Positions 33,109 through 41,149 of a stretch of DNA of 64,000 nucleotides are shown here, piece after piece. A program made the translations under genes and the position numbers. Below the pieces are notes generated by a model, which saw nothing but the letters and a program-made list of their open reading frames with translations, had not been told where the DNA came from and ran no database searches. Each line of letters begins with the position of its first letter. The first letter of the stretch is position 1. Source of the stretch: Nocardia otitidiscaviarum NBRC 14405 (GTDB lineage: Bacteria; Actinomycetota; Actinomycetes; Mycobacteriales; Mycobacteriaceae); NCBI RefSeq assembly GCF_000308635.1, contig NZ_BAGD01000119.1:22450-86449 (forward strand), written 5' to 3'.

Positions 33109-33175
33109 GTACCAAGGAAATATTCACAATGGTCGACCGCACTTCTCGTGCGGCGGCCGCTCGGGGAGGCACACC

Positions 33176-35809
33176 GTGTCACGAAACGGTGATTCCGACG
33201 ACTACGGGGCGGAAACACGAAAGCGCCTGCGCGGCATTCTACTCGGTACCGGCCTGGCCGAACACCAGGTGGTGGAACCGCTCGCGGCGGAATTGCAGCG
33301 CAACGGCTGCCGCCCGCGCAAGGCGTGGCGGCTGGCCAACGGATACACCCTGGAAACCGCCGCGCGCGAATACAACCGGAGCACTGGAGACGACCGGGCG
33401 GCGATGACCGCCGCCCGCATCTCGGAATTCGAGTCCTGGCCCAGGAGCCGCGGGAACGGGCGCGAACGGCCGCGGCCCACGGTGGCGACCCTGAAGGTGC
33501 TGGCCACCGTCTACCGGACCAGCTGGGAGCAGCTGGTGGATGTGGCGGATCTGGCGAAGATGCCGGGGCGTGACATCACCGTCTACCGGGATGCGGTGGC
33601 CCGGCGCTGCACCGCGCCGCCAGTCCTGGACGACCACGGATTGCCCACGGACATAGTGCCTTTCATCGGCCGTCACGATCAGCGCGCGGAACTGCACCGG
33701 CGGGTGCGCGAGCATGCGGGCGGGCGCGGACCGGGGGTGCACGTGGTGAGCGGCCTGGCGGGAGTGGGCAAGACGGCCCTGGCCCGCTACCTGATCGAGG
33801 AGTATCGGGATCGCTACCCGGACGGCTGGGTCTGGGAGGATCTGCGCGGACACTCCGACGGCCGCACCCCGCGCACACCGGCGGGCGTACTCGAACAGCT
33901 GCTGCTGCGGCTCGGAGTCCCGCCCGAAACCATCGAGAACGATGCGGCCCGCCGCGCCGAACGCTGGCGGGCCGAGATGCGCGGGCGCCGCATGCTCATA
34001 GTCTTCGACAATGCGTTGGACAGCAAGCAGGTTCGCGATCTGCTGCCGCACGCCCCCGGCAGCTTCGTACTGATCACCAGCCGCCACAAGCTGACCGGAC
34101 TGTCGGGTGCGGCCCCGCTGCAACTGGATGCCATGGGCACCGCCGAGGCCGAGGAACTGCTGGTGCGGCTCAGCCATCTGCCGCCCGGCTACGACGTGGG
34201 GGCGGTGCGCCGCATTCTGGAGACGGCCGGGCGGCTGCCCCTGGCGATCCGCCTGGTCGCCGGGCAGATCGCCCATCACGGGCCGGAGATGCTCGCCGCC
34301 GCCGACCGGGACTTCCAGCAGCTGACCGACCGGGTACAGCACGCGCCGATCGGGACGCCGTCGGAGGAATCACCGGCCGCGCCCATCCTGGACTTCTTCG
34401 CCGCCGAGGGCGAATCCCTCGCCGCCGCATTCGAATTGTCCTACCAGCGACTGTGGGAGCCGGAACTGCGCCGCGCGGTCCGGCTGCTCGGGCTGTTCCC
34501 CGGTTCGGAGATCACCGCGGAGACGCTGGCGCCCATGGCGGATGTGCCGCCGCTGGCCGCGAATGCGTTGATACGCCGCATCTTCGAGGTCGGGCTGTTG
34601 GATCCGGCGGTGAACGGCCCCTCCGGGCAGCGGTACCGGATCCACGATGTCACCCGGCTGTTCGCGCGCAAGCAGGCCGACCAGGAGGATCTGCCGAGTG
34701 AGCGCGCCGCCGCCATCGGGCGACTGGTGCGGTACTGCCTGACCATTGCCCGGCGGGTGGGCGCGCCCCGCCCCTTCGACCTGGCGGGCAGCTTCCCGAA
34801 TGTGCCGGGCCCCGGCCCCTCCGATGCGGTCGACCGGGCCCGGGAGTGGCTGACCGCGGAGAAGGAGGTGCTGCTCGGCTGCATCCGGGTGGCCGGTCCG
34901 ACGGCGGAGGCCGGGGAGCTGGCCCGCCTGCTGGCCTCGCATCTGTCCGGGCTCGGGCACTGGTCGGACGCGCGGTGGCTGTTCGTGCGGGCGCTGGATG
35001 TGGCCCGCGGCGACGGGGACGCCACGGCGGAATGCGATGTGCTCTACGGGCTGGGCACGGTGCACCGGCTGGCCTGTGACTACGAGACGGCCTCCAAGTG
35101 TTTCCAGGAGGCGCACGCCATCGCCGCCCGCATCGACGACCCGCTGCGGATGGCATCGGGGCTGTGGGGCTATGCCGAGGTCACCAGGCATATCGGGGAT
35201 TACGACCGGGCGCGGCACGCCTACGCGGACGCGCTCGGCATCGCGCGGCAGTTGCAGAACCTCGAATTCGAGGGCGATTCGCTGCGTGGGCTCGGACATA
35301 TCGAACGCATGGGCGGCGATCCGGCGGCGGCGCGGCACTACTACGAGGCGGCCCTGGACATCGCCGCGCAGATCGACGACGACTACAGCCGGGGCTGGAC
35401 GCTGTGGGGACTGGGCAATGTGATTCGCATGGAGGGCGATTTCACCACCGCCCGTGCGCATTTCGAGCAGTCGCACGAGATCGGCGGCGAACTGGACGAT
35501 GCCCTGCTGGTGGCGGACGCCCTGCGCGGGCTGGGGCACACCGAGCGCGATCTCGGGGATCTCGATGCGGCACAGGGCTTCTACTCGGATTCCCTGGATG
35601 TGGCGCGGCGCAGCGGCGATCCGCACGGTGAGGCCGACGCCTGGCGGGCCCTGGGCGGGATCGCGGCCGGCTCCGGTCGGCGGCATCGTCCCCGCGCCTG
35701 CGAATTCCTGCGCAGATCCCTGGCGCTGTACGAGAGCATGGGGGTGAAGGCGCTGGCCGAGCAGGTGCGGGCGGATATGCGCCGACTCGACTGCGACAGC
35801 CACGCCTAG
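33176..35809 (+). CDS. STAND-type regulator: HTH, NB-ARC ATPase, TPR repeats
   Basis: An 877-residue multidomain protein starting at GTG behind GGGGAGG. Residues about 15-125 resemble an XRE helix-turn-helix unit with an insertion (NGYTLETAAREYNRSTGDDR, RISEFESWPRSRG, PTVATLKVLATVYRTSWEQL). NB-ARC: PFIGRHDQRAELHRRV, Walker A VVSGLAGVGKTALARYLIEE (about 190-209), Walker B RRMLIVFDNALDS (about 270), then TSRHKLTGLSGA and RLPLAIRLVAGQI. Winged helix: RLLGLFPGSEITAETLAPMA and YRIHDVTRLFARKQADQ. Residues about 600-870 carry TPR-like repeats (ALDVARGDGDATAECDVLYG, DYDRARHAYADALGIARQ). Such proteins act as ligand-gated switches, usually transcriptional and sometimes in phage defence. Nothing in the neighbourhood identifies its target. 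Confidence 0.88.
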   Translation: MSRNGDSDDYGAETRKRLRGILLGTGLAEHQVVEPLAAELQRNGCRPRKAWRLANGYTLETAAREYNRSTGDDRAAMTAARISEFESWPRSRGNGRERPRPTVATLKVLATVYRTSWEQLVDVADLAKMPGRDITVYRDAVARRCTAPPVLDDHGLPTDIVPFIGRHDQRAELHRRVREHAGGRGPGVHVVSGLAGVGKTALARYLIEEYRDRYPDGWVWEDLRGHSDGRTPRTPAGVLEQLLLRLGVPPETIENDAARRAERWRAEMRGRRMLIVFDNALDSKQVRDLLPHAPGSFVLITSRHKLTGLSGAAPLQLDAMGTAEAEELLVRLSHLPPGYDVGAVRRILETAGRLPLAIRLVAGQIAHHGPEMLAAADRDFQQLTDRVQHAPIGTPSEESPAAPILDFFAAEGESLAAAFELSYQRLWEPELRRAVRLLGLFPGSEITAETLAPMADVPPLAANALIRRIFEVGLLDPAVNGPSGQRYRIHDVTRLFARKQADQEDLPSERAAAIGRLVRYCLTIARRVGAPRPFDLAGSFPNVPGPGPSDAVDRAREWLTAEKEVLLGCIRVAGPTAEAGELARLLASHLSGLGHWSDARWLFVRALDVARGDGDATAECDVLYGLGTVHRLACDYETASKCFQEAHAIAARIDDPLRMASGLWGYAEVTRHIGDYDRARHAYADALGIARQLQNLEFEGDSLRGLGHIERMGGDPAAARHYYEAALDIAAQIDDDYSRGWTLWGLGNVIRMEGDFTTARAHFEQSHEIGGELDDALLVADALRGLGHTERDLGDLDAAQGFYSDSLDVARRSGDPHGEADAWRALGGIAAGSGRRHRPRACEFLRRSLALYESMGVKALAEQVRADMRRLDCDSHA

Positions 35810-35851
35810 CCGCGTCGCCGATGCGCCACCGAGCGGTCGCCGCCCGCCGCC

Positions 35852-36694
35852 TCAGCTGCCCCGGTAGGTCGAATAGGCGAAGGGCGAGAGCAGGATCGGC
35901 ACGTGGTAGTGGCGTTCCTCCGCAATGGTGAAGGTGATGGTCACCTCCGGGTAGAAGCTGTCCACCGCCTGGGCGGCGAAGTATTCGCCGGTCTCGAACC
36001 GCAGCCGGTAGGTGCCTGTGCCGAGCGTGCCGCCGAGTCCTTTGATCCGGCCGTCGGCGTCGGTGGTGTCGGCGGCCGATTCGGCGCCGGCGGCGTCGAA
36101 CAGGGTCACCCGCACTCCGGTGGCGGGGCGGCCGCGCACCGCGTCCAGCACATGGGTGCTCAGCGTCGCCGCGGCGGCCGGGGCGGCGTGCTGTCGGCCG
36201 GTGTCCACCAGGTGGCGCAGACGGAGGCGGTTGATCTCGGCGAGTTGTTCGCGCACGATGCGACGTTCGGTCGGTGGGTCGTTGGCCAGGCGCTCGGTGA
36301 GGATGTTCAGCAGTTCCGCGGGGGTGCGGCCGCTGGCGCGCACCAGGTAGACGTGCCCGAACCTGTCCTCGTAGGCGCGGTTGCCCGCGACGATGGCGGC
36401 GCGGACGCGGTCGTCGGCCCCGGCCATGCCCGCCTGTTCGCGGGCCGAGGCGGCGTTGTCAGGGCGGTCACCGATGCGGGGGTGTCCGGCGAGGGCCCGG
36501 TCGATCTCGTCCTCCGGCAGTTCCGCCAGCGCGGCATCGGCGGCGCGCAGCAGCTCGTCGAGGGTGGCGAACGGCCTGCGCTCCGCCACCCGCGCGGCCC
36601 ATCGGGGCGACGCGCACACCGTCAGCAACAGTTCCGTGGCCGCTGTCTCGTCGAGTGCGGCGAATTCCTCGAGGCCGATCGCGTTCTCCGTCAT
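35852..36694 (-). CDS. fused OHCU decarboxylase / 5-hydroxyisourate hydrolase
   Basis: A 280-residue bifunctional enzyme for the two steps after uricase, giving S-allantoin. The N-terminal UraD domain (1 to about 165) has the catalytic-His motif ALAGHPRIGDRPD, GNRAYEDRFGHVYLVRASGR and LTERLANDPPTERRIVREQL. The C-terminal HIU hydrolase (transthyretin-like, about 172-280) has LSTHVLDAVRGRPATGVRVT, TTDADGRIKGLGG, FYPEVTITFTI, HYHVPILLSPFAYSTYRGS with the diagnostic C-terminal YRGS. The start ATG at 36694 removes an Arg-rich upstream extension. No uricase gene is in the window. Divergent from the MobA-like and XdhC genes, with which it probably forms a purine-degradation cluster. Confidence 0.93.
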   Translation of the reverse strand: MTENAIGLEEFAALDETAATELLLTVCASPRWAARVAERRPFATLDELLRAADAALAELPEDEIDRALAGHPRIGDRPDNAASAREQAGMAGADDRVRAAIVAGNRAYEDRFGHVYLVRASGRTPAELLNILTERLANDPPTERRIVREQLAEINRLRLRHLVDTGRQHAAPAAAATLSTHVLDAVRGRPATGVRVTLFDAAGAESAADTTDADGRIKGLGGTLGTGTYRLRFETGEYFAAQAVDSFYPEVTITFTIAEERHYHVPILLSPFAYSTYRGS

Positions 36695-36773
36695 CGCCCT
36701 CCAGCATCGGCCACGCGCCGCCCGGTCGCCAGTCGGGCGGCGGCCGCGCCCGTCGCGCGTTACCGTCGGCGGC

Positions 36774-37460
36774 ATGAATCGCGGACGGTGCGACGGCATC
36801 CTGCTGGCAGCCGGTGCCGGTACCCGCTACGGCATGCCGAAAGTCCTGGCCGAGAACGGCGCGTGGCTGCGCAGCGCGGTCCATGCCCTGCACACGGGCG
36901 GCTGCGAGCGGGTGTACGTGGTCCTCGGCGCGACCGGACCGCCGCACCGCGCCCTCGACGGCCCCGATGACACGTCCCTTCCTCGATGGCAGATCTCGCA
37001 AACGCACGGCATCCTCATCCCCGCCGCCGCCCAGCCGGTGTGGGCGAGCGATTGGGCGACGGGTATGAGCGCCTCACTCCGCGCGGGTCTGGCCGCCGTC
37101 GTCGCACACCCCTCCGGAGCGCGGGCGCGAACCCGGCGAGTCGGCGACCTGCCCGAGTTCGTGGCGATCATGCCGGTGGATACGCCGGATGTCGGGCCGG
37201 AGGTGGTGGCTCGGGTGATCGCCGCCGCGCGGGGGGCCGCGAGCGGGTTGGCGCGGGCGGTGTTCGACGGGCGGCCGGGCCATCCCGTGGTGATCGGTCG
37301 GGGTCATTGGGCGGGCGTGACTGTGGCGTTGACCGGAAAATCGGGCGCGGCCTCTTATTTACGCGAACGAGCCGATATGGTGTGCGTCACGTGTGGCGAT
37401 GTGGCGACGGGGTGGGACCACGACTATCCCCGGCACGCACACACGCCGAGTGGGAGCTGA
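36774..37460 (+). CDS. MobA-like nucleotidyltransferase
   Basis: A 228-residue NTP-transferase domain protein with the signature GILLAAGAGTRYGMPKVLAE (residues 8-27), RVYVVLGATG, a Mg-binding region FVAIMPVDTPDVGPEVVARV and the late RPGHPVVIGRGHWAG. Relatives include MocA/MobA enzymes that add CMP or GMP to the molybdopterin cofactor. Its stop overlaps the ATG of xdhC by one base, so a role in maturing a xanthine-dehydrogenase-type molybdoenzyme is likely. It has a long, less conserved middle with low-complexity Ala/Arg sequence. No xanthine dehydrogenase structural gene is visible. Confidence 0.82.
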   Translation: MNRGRCDGILLAAGAGTRYGMPKVLAENGAWLRSAVHALHTGGCERVYVVLGATGPPHRALDGPDDTSLPRWQISQTHGILIPAAAQPVWASDWATGMSASLRAGLAAVVAHPSGARARTRRVGDLPEFVAIMPVDTPDVGPEVVARVIAAARGAASGLARAVFDGRPGHPVVIGRGHWAGVTVALTGKSGAASYLRERADMVCVTCGDVATGWDHDYPRHAHTPSGS

Positions 37461-38515
37461 TGATGCGGGATATCGTCGAGGATCTGTTGCGCGTGTGGCA
37501 CAGCGGCCGCACCGCCGGATTGGCCACCCTGGTGCGCGCGGTGGGATCGACGCCACTGCCGGTCGGTTCGGCCATGATGGTCGACGCGGAGGGCCGGGCG
37601 TTCGGATCGGTGTCGGCGGGCTGCGCCGAGGCCGAGGTGTACCAGGCCGCCGTGGAGGCGGCGGGGACCGGACGCCGGGCCATGCACCGTTTCGGCCCCG
37701 CCACCGGCATGGACTGCGGCGGCACCATGGATGTGTTCGCGGAGCCGTTCTCGCGCACCCACTTTCCCGAGTTTCCGACGGTGGCCGCCGATATCGCGGC
37801 GCAGCGCCAGGTCACCGTGTTCACGGTGGTGTGGCATTCGGACCCGGATGTGATCGGTCAGCATCTGGTGACCGACCGCAAGCACGGCACCGAACTGGTC
37901 TCCCTGCCCGACTCCGATGTGTTCGTCTCCTCCTTCACCCGGCCGCCGCGCCTGATCCTGGTGGGGGCCAACGCTTTCGCCGCCGCCCTGGCGACGCAGG
38001 CGCGCCTCGTGGGCTACCGCGTGACGCTCTGCGACGCCCGCCCCACCTTCGCCAGCCCCGAGGCGTACCCGCAGTGCGAGGTGGTGGTCGACTGGCCGCA
38101 CCGCTATCTCAACGCCCAATCCGCGGCGGGCGAGATCGACGGCAGCACAGCGATAGTCGTGCTGTCCCACGATGCCAAGTTCGAGATCCCACTGCTCACA
38201 GTGGCACTGCGACTACCCGAACTCGGTTACCTGGCCGCCGTGGGTTCCCGCCAGGTCCACGCTCGCCGCCTGGAGGCGCTCCAGGCCGGCGGCTTCGACG
38301 CCGCCACGCTGTCCCGCCTGCACGCCCCCGCGGGCCTGGATCTGGGCGGCCGCACCGCACCCGAAGCCGCCCTCGCCATCACCGCCGAGCTCCTCGCCGC
38401 GCGCAACGGAACCTCCGCGGCCCCCCTGTCCGTCCGCACCGGCCCGATCCATTCCGCCACCGCCGCCGAGGCGCGCGCCGGGGCACGCGGGAACGAAAGC
38501 CATTCCCTCACTTGA
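37460..38515 (+). CDS. XdhC/CoxI family molybdoenzyme accessory protein
   Basis: A 351-residue XdhC-like protein. N-terminal domain: DIVEDLLRVWHSGRTAGLAT, VGSTPLPVGSAMMVDAEG, GSVSAGCAEAEVYQAA and a CGG motif in GMDCGGTMDVFAEPF. C-terminal Rossmann domain: RLILVGANAFAAALATQARL, VTLCDARPTFASPEAYP, VVLSHDAKFEIPLLTVALR, YLAAVGSRQVHARRLEAL. Family members bind Mo cofactor, help its sulfuration and insert it into xanthine dehydrogenase or CO dehydrogenase. It starts at ATG 37460 (a second ATG follows immediately) after GGGAG. Translationally coupled to the MobA-like gene. It is convergent with the binding-protein gene, overlapping it by 8 bp. Confidence 0.88.
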   Translation: MMRDIVEDLLRVWHSGRTAGLATLVRAVGSTPLPVGSAMMVDAEGRAFGSVSAGCAEAEVYQAAVEAAGTGRRAMHRFGPATGMDCGGTMDVFAEPFSRTHFPEFPTVAADIAAQRQVTVFTVVWHSDPDVIGQHLVTDRKHGTELVSLPDSDVFVSSFTRPPRLILVGANAFAAALATQARLVGYRVTLCDARPTFASPEAYPQCEVVVDWPHRYLNAQSAAGEIDGSTAIVVLSHDAKFEIPLLTVALRLPELGYLAAVGSRQVHARRLEALQAGGFDAATLSRLHAPAGLDLGGRTAPEAALAITAELLAARNGTSAAPLSVRTGPIHSATAAEARAGARGNESHSLT

Positions 38516-39473
38516 GGTCCGGCTGCTCCGCATAGACCTCCGCCAGCACCGACATGTCGAACAGGCGATCCGCCTCGATATCGATCCCGGATTTGCCCAG
38601 CGCGGCGATATTCCGCTCGATCAGATCGTCGGTCATGGTGAACAGCCCGTTGGCCGCGGTGTCGGCGGACACCACCAGGTCGTTCTGGGCGATGGCCTCC
38701 TCGGTCTGCTCCGTCAGGTCGAGTTGCAGGTCCTTGCCGTAGACCTCGACGGCGAGCCGGGCTCCTTCCGCCGGGTCGGCGACGGCGTCGCGCCAGCCCT
38801 TGATCTCGGCGGCGAGGAACGCCTTCAGCTTCTCGCGCTCGTTGTCGATGGTTTCCTGGGTCAGCGGCGTCGGATCGAACTGCGCGGGCACGATGGTCAC
38901 GTCGTCGGGGCGCATCCCGTTGGCCGTCAGCAGCGCGGCGAAGATGAGCTGGTTGGTGTCCTGCACGCCGATCCGACGGCCCTTCATGTCCTGTGGTGAT
39001 GCGATGGGGCTGCCCGCCGCGCTCACGATGCAGAACGGATTCTTCTGATACGTCGCGCCGACGATTTTGGCGGGTAGACCTTCCAGCACGGCGGGCGCGG
39101 TGGTCTGCGGCGCGGACATGCCGAGCCAGATCTTGCCGGTGCCCAATCCCGCCTCCACGGAGGTGCTGGCCGCGCCACCGGCCACCAGATTCACCGAGCC
39201 GAATCCCGCCTCCCGGAAATACCCTTTCGAGTCGGCGAAGTATTCACCGGCGAATTCGATGTTCTTGATCCAGGACAGCTGAATGGCGACGGTGCCGTAT
39301 TTCGATCCGTCGGGTGTGGTCCCGTTGGCGGGTCCGGCGGCGTCGTCACCGCAGGCGGCGAGCAGCCCCGCGCCGCCCAGCGCGGCACCGGTGAGGGCGC
39401 TGTACCGCAGAAACGAGCGGCGATTCAGCATGGGCAGTGCGGTGGCCGGAACCGGCCGGGTCACGCGAGTCAT
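38508..39473 (-). CDS. SsuA/THI5-type ABC transporter binding lipoprotein, probable internal deletion
   Basis: A 321-residue substrate-binding protein with a Tat-like lipoprotein leader (NRRSFLRYSALTG then GLLAACGDD). It has the NMT1/THI5 pattern: VAIQLSWIKNIEFAGEYFAD, ASTSVEAGLGTGKIWLGMSA, RIGVQDTNQLIFAALLTANG, VPAQFDPTPLTQ, then at once ETIDNEREKLKAFLAAEIKG and AQNDLVVSADTAANGLFT. Relatives have some 45-50 residues, including a V-D-G/A-W segment, between DPTPLT and the ETID helix; here they are missing in frame (around 38866). The second ATG (39431) is a good alternative start. It is the last gene of the transporter operon and may encode a non-functional or altered receptor. Confidence 0.85.
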   Translation of the reverse strand: MTRVTRPVPATALPMLNRRSFLRYSALTGAALGGAGLLAACGDDAAGPANGTTPDGSKYGTVAIQLSWIKNIEFAGEYFADSKGYFREAGFGSVNLVAGGAASTSVEAGLGTGKIWLGMSAPQTTAPAVLEGLPAKIVGATYQKNPFCIVSAAGSPIASPQDMKGRRIGVQDTNQLIFAALLTANGMRPDDVTIVPAQFDPTPLTQETIDNEREKLKAFLAAEIKGWRDAVADPAEGARLAVEVYGKDLQLDLTEQTEEAIAQNDLVVSADTAANGLFTMTDDLIERNIAALGKSGIDIEADRLFDMSVLAEVYAEQPDLK

Positions 39474-39539
39474 ACGCGAAATGTAGGGGCCTTCGATTTC
39501 CGATTTTTTGCTGTCGCGGCACGGAATGTGTGCGCCGCG

Positions 39540-40391
39540 TTAACTCGTGTATCGATCGCCTCCGGCGTCCGGAGCGAAACGGGCCAACACGAGGTTCTCC
39601 AGCACGCCGACCACCGCGTAGACGAAGACGGATACCAGCGTCACCACCACGATGGAGGCCCACAGCCGGTTGTACTGGAAGGTGGGTATGGCGCGAATCA
39701 GGCTGGCGCCCAGCCCGGTCCCGCTCCCCAGCCATTCGCCGAGCAGCGCACCGATGAGCGCACCCGGCACCGCCACCCGGGCGGCCGCGAAGACCGAGGG
39801 CAGCGCCGCCGGTATCGCCACCGTGCGCAGGGCCGTCCAGCGGGAACCGCCGTACGCCTCGACCAGCTCCATGGCCTGGCGCGGCGCGGAACGCAACCCG
39901 GTCATCATCATGACCAGCGCCGGGAAGAAGACGACGATGGCGGCCAGTACGGTCACCCCTAGCAGTCCGCGCCCGAAGACCAGCACGATGATCGGTGTGA
40001 GAGCCACCAGCGGGACCGACCGCAGCAGCATGGCCACCGGCAGGAACGCCTGCGCCGCCGCGGGCACGGTGACGAACAGCGCCGCCACCACCAGTGCCGA
40101 GCCGAGCCCGGCGAGGAACCCGATTCCCGCGTCCCGCAGCGTGATACGCAGATCCGCGAGAATGGCGTCGCGGGCGCTCGGCGCGGTCGGCCCGCTCACC
40201 AGATAGGTCCACACCTCGGTCGGCGACTTGCCCACCAGCCCGACCTGCGGGAACAGCGCCAAGAAGGCGTACCACAGCGCCACCAGCAGGACCAGCGAGA
40301 CCACCAGGGGCGCAAGGAATCCCACCACCTGCCGCAGGGCGGCGCGGGTGCGGGGCGCGTCCGTACGCGCCGGCGCCGGCACGGTGCTCAT
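39540..40391 (-). CDS. ABC transporter permease (SsuC/ThiX type), second of two
   Basis: A 283-residue inner-membrane permease with about six helices (LAPLVVSLVLLVALWYAFLA, ALVVAALFVTVPAAAQAFLP, VPLVALTPIIVLVFGRGLLG, ASIVVVTLVSVFVYAVVGVL). The EAA loop that contacts the ATPase is MELVEAYGGSRWTALRTVAI-like, followed by PAALPSVFAAARVAVPGALI and IGALLGEWLGSGTGLG. Its ATG overlaps the stop of the other permease by 4 bp. A much longer frame through it is rejected because it reads the first permease out of frame. Two permease genes indicate a heterodimeric channel. Confidence 0.9.
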   Translation of the reverse strand: MSTVPAPARTDAPRTRAALRQVVGFLAPLVVSLVLLVALWYAFLALFPQVGLVGKSPTEVWTYLVSGPTAPSARDAILADLRITLRDAGIGFLAGLGSALVVAALFVTVPAAAQAFLPVAMLLRSVPLVALTPIIVLVFGRGLLGVTVLAAIVVFFPALVMMMTGLRSAPRQAMELVEAYGGSRWTALRTVAIPAALPSVFAAARVAVPGALIGALLGEWLGSGTGLGASLIRAIPTFQYNRLWASIVVVTLVSVFVYAVVGVLENLVLARFAPDAGGDRYTS

Positions 40392-41149
40392 CGCGCCTCC
40401 GCCCGTGTCCACGGCACGGCGAAGCGCGCGACCAGCGCCACCACCGCGTATCCCACGCCCGCCAGCGCGGCGGCGGCGATGGCCATCCCCCAGGTGCGCG
40501 GCACGTTGTAGGCGTTCTGCGCGGCGGTCAGCGCGACGCCGATGCCGCTGTCCACCCCGCCCAGGTACTCCCCGATGATGGCCCCCAGCACGGCCGACGG
40601 CGCGGCGATCCGCAAGGCCGCGAAGGTGCTCGGCAGGGCGGCGACCAGGCGTACCCGGCGCAGCTGCTGCCAGCGGCCACCGCCGTAGGCGCGCACCAGG
40701 TCCAGGCTGGCGCCGTCGGCGGAGCGCAGCCCGGCGACGGTGCCGACCATGGTGGTGAAGAAGCAGTACATGGCGGCCAGGAAGACCGTCGGGGTGCGCC
40801 CGCCGAAGACCACCAGAATGATCGGGCCGAGCGCCAGCAGCGGGGTGCAGTAGCTCAGGATGGCCAGCTGGGTGGCGAGCATTTCGATGGGCGGGACGAG
40901 AATGACGAGCACGGCCAGGATGATCGCCAGCACGTTGCCCCACAGGAAGCCCTGTAGCGCTCCCCAGGCGGTGATGCGGAAATTGGGTCCGTAGAGCGCC
41001 CAGCCGTCGGTGTACATGGTGTGTGCCACCTGCCACGGGCTGGGAATGGTGCCGCCCGCCACACCCGCTGCGGCGGCCAACCACCAGATGCCCACCAGCG
41101 CGGCAATTCCCGTGACGCCGCCGAGTTTCTTCGCTGTGCCCCAGTTCAT
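40388..41149 (-). CDS. ABC transporter permease (SsuC/ThiX type), first of two
   Basis: A 253-residue permease: helices GVTGIAALVGIWWLAAAAGV, GNVLAIILAVLVILVPPIEM, PLLALGPIILVVFGGRTPTV; EAA loop LVRAYGGGRWQQLRRVRLV; then ALPSTFAALRIAAPSAVLGA and IIGEYLGGVDSGIGVALTAA. It overlaps the upstream ATPase gene and the downstream permease gene by 4 bp each, a tightly coupled operon. Substrate unknown: relatives import sulfonates, nitrate, pyrimidine precursors or purine-derived compounds. The divergent and convergent purine genes nearby make a ureide or purine possible. Confidence 0.9.
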   Translation of the reverse strand: MNWGTAKKLGGVTGIAALVGIWWLAAAAGVAGGTIPSPWQVAHTMYTDGWALYGPNFRITAWGALQGFLWGNVLAIILAVLVILVPPIEMLATQLAILSYCTPLLALGPIILVVFGGRTPTVFLAAMYCFFTTMVGTVAGLRSADGASLDLVRAYGGGRWQQLRRVRLVAALPSTFAALRIAAPSAVLGAIIGEYLGGVDSGIGVALTAAQNAYNVPRTWGMAIAAAALAGVGYAVVALVARFAVPWTRAEAR

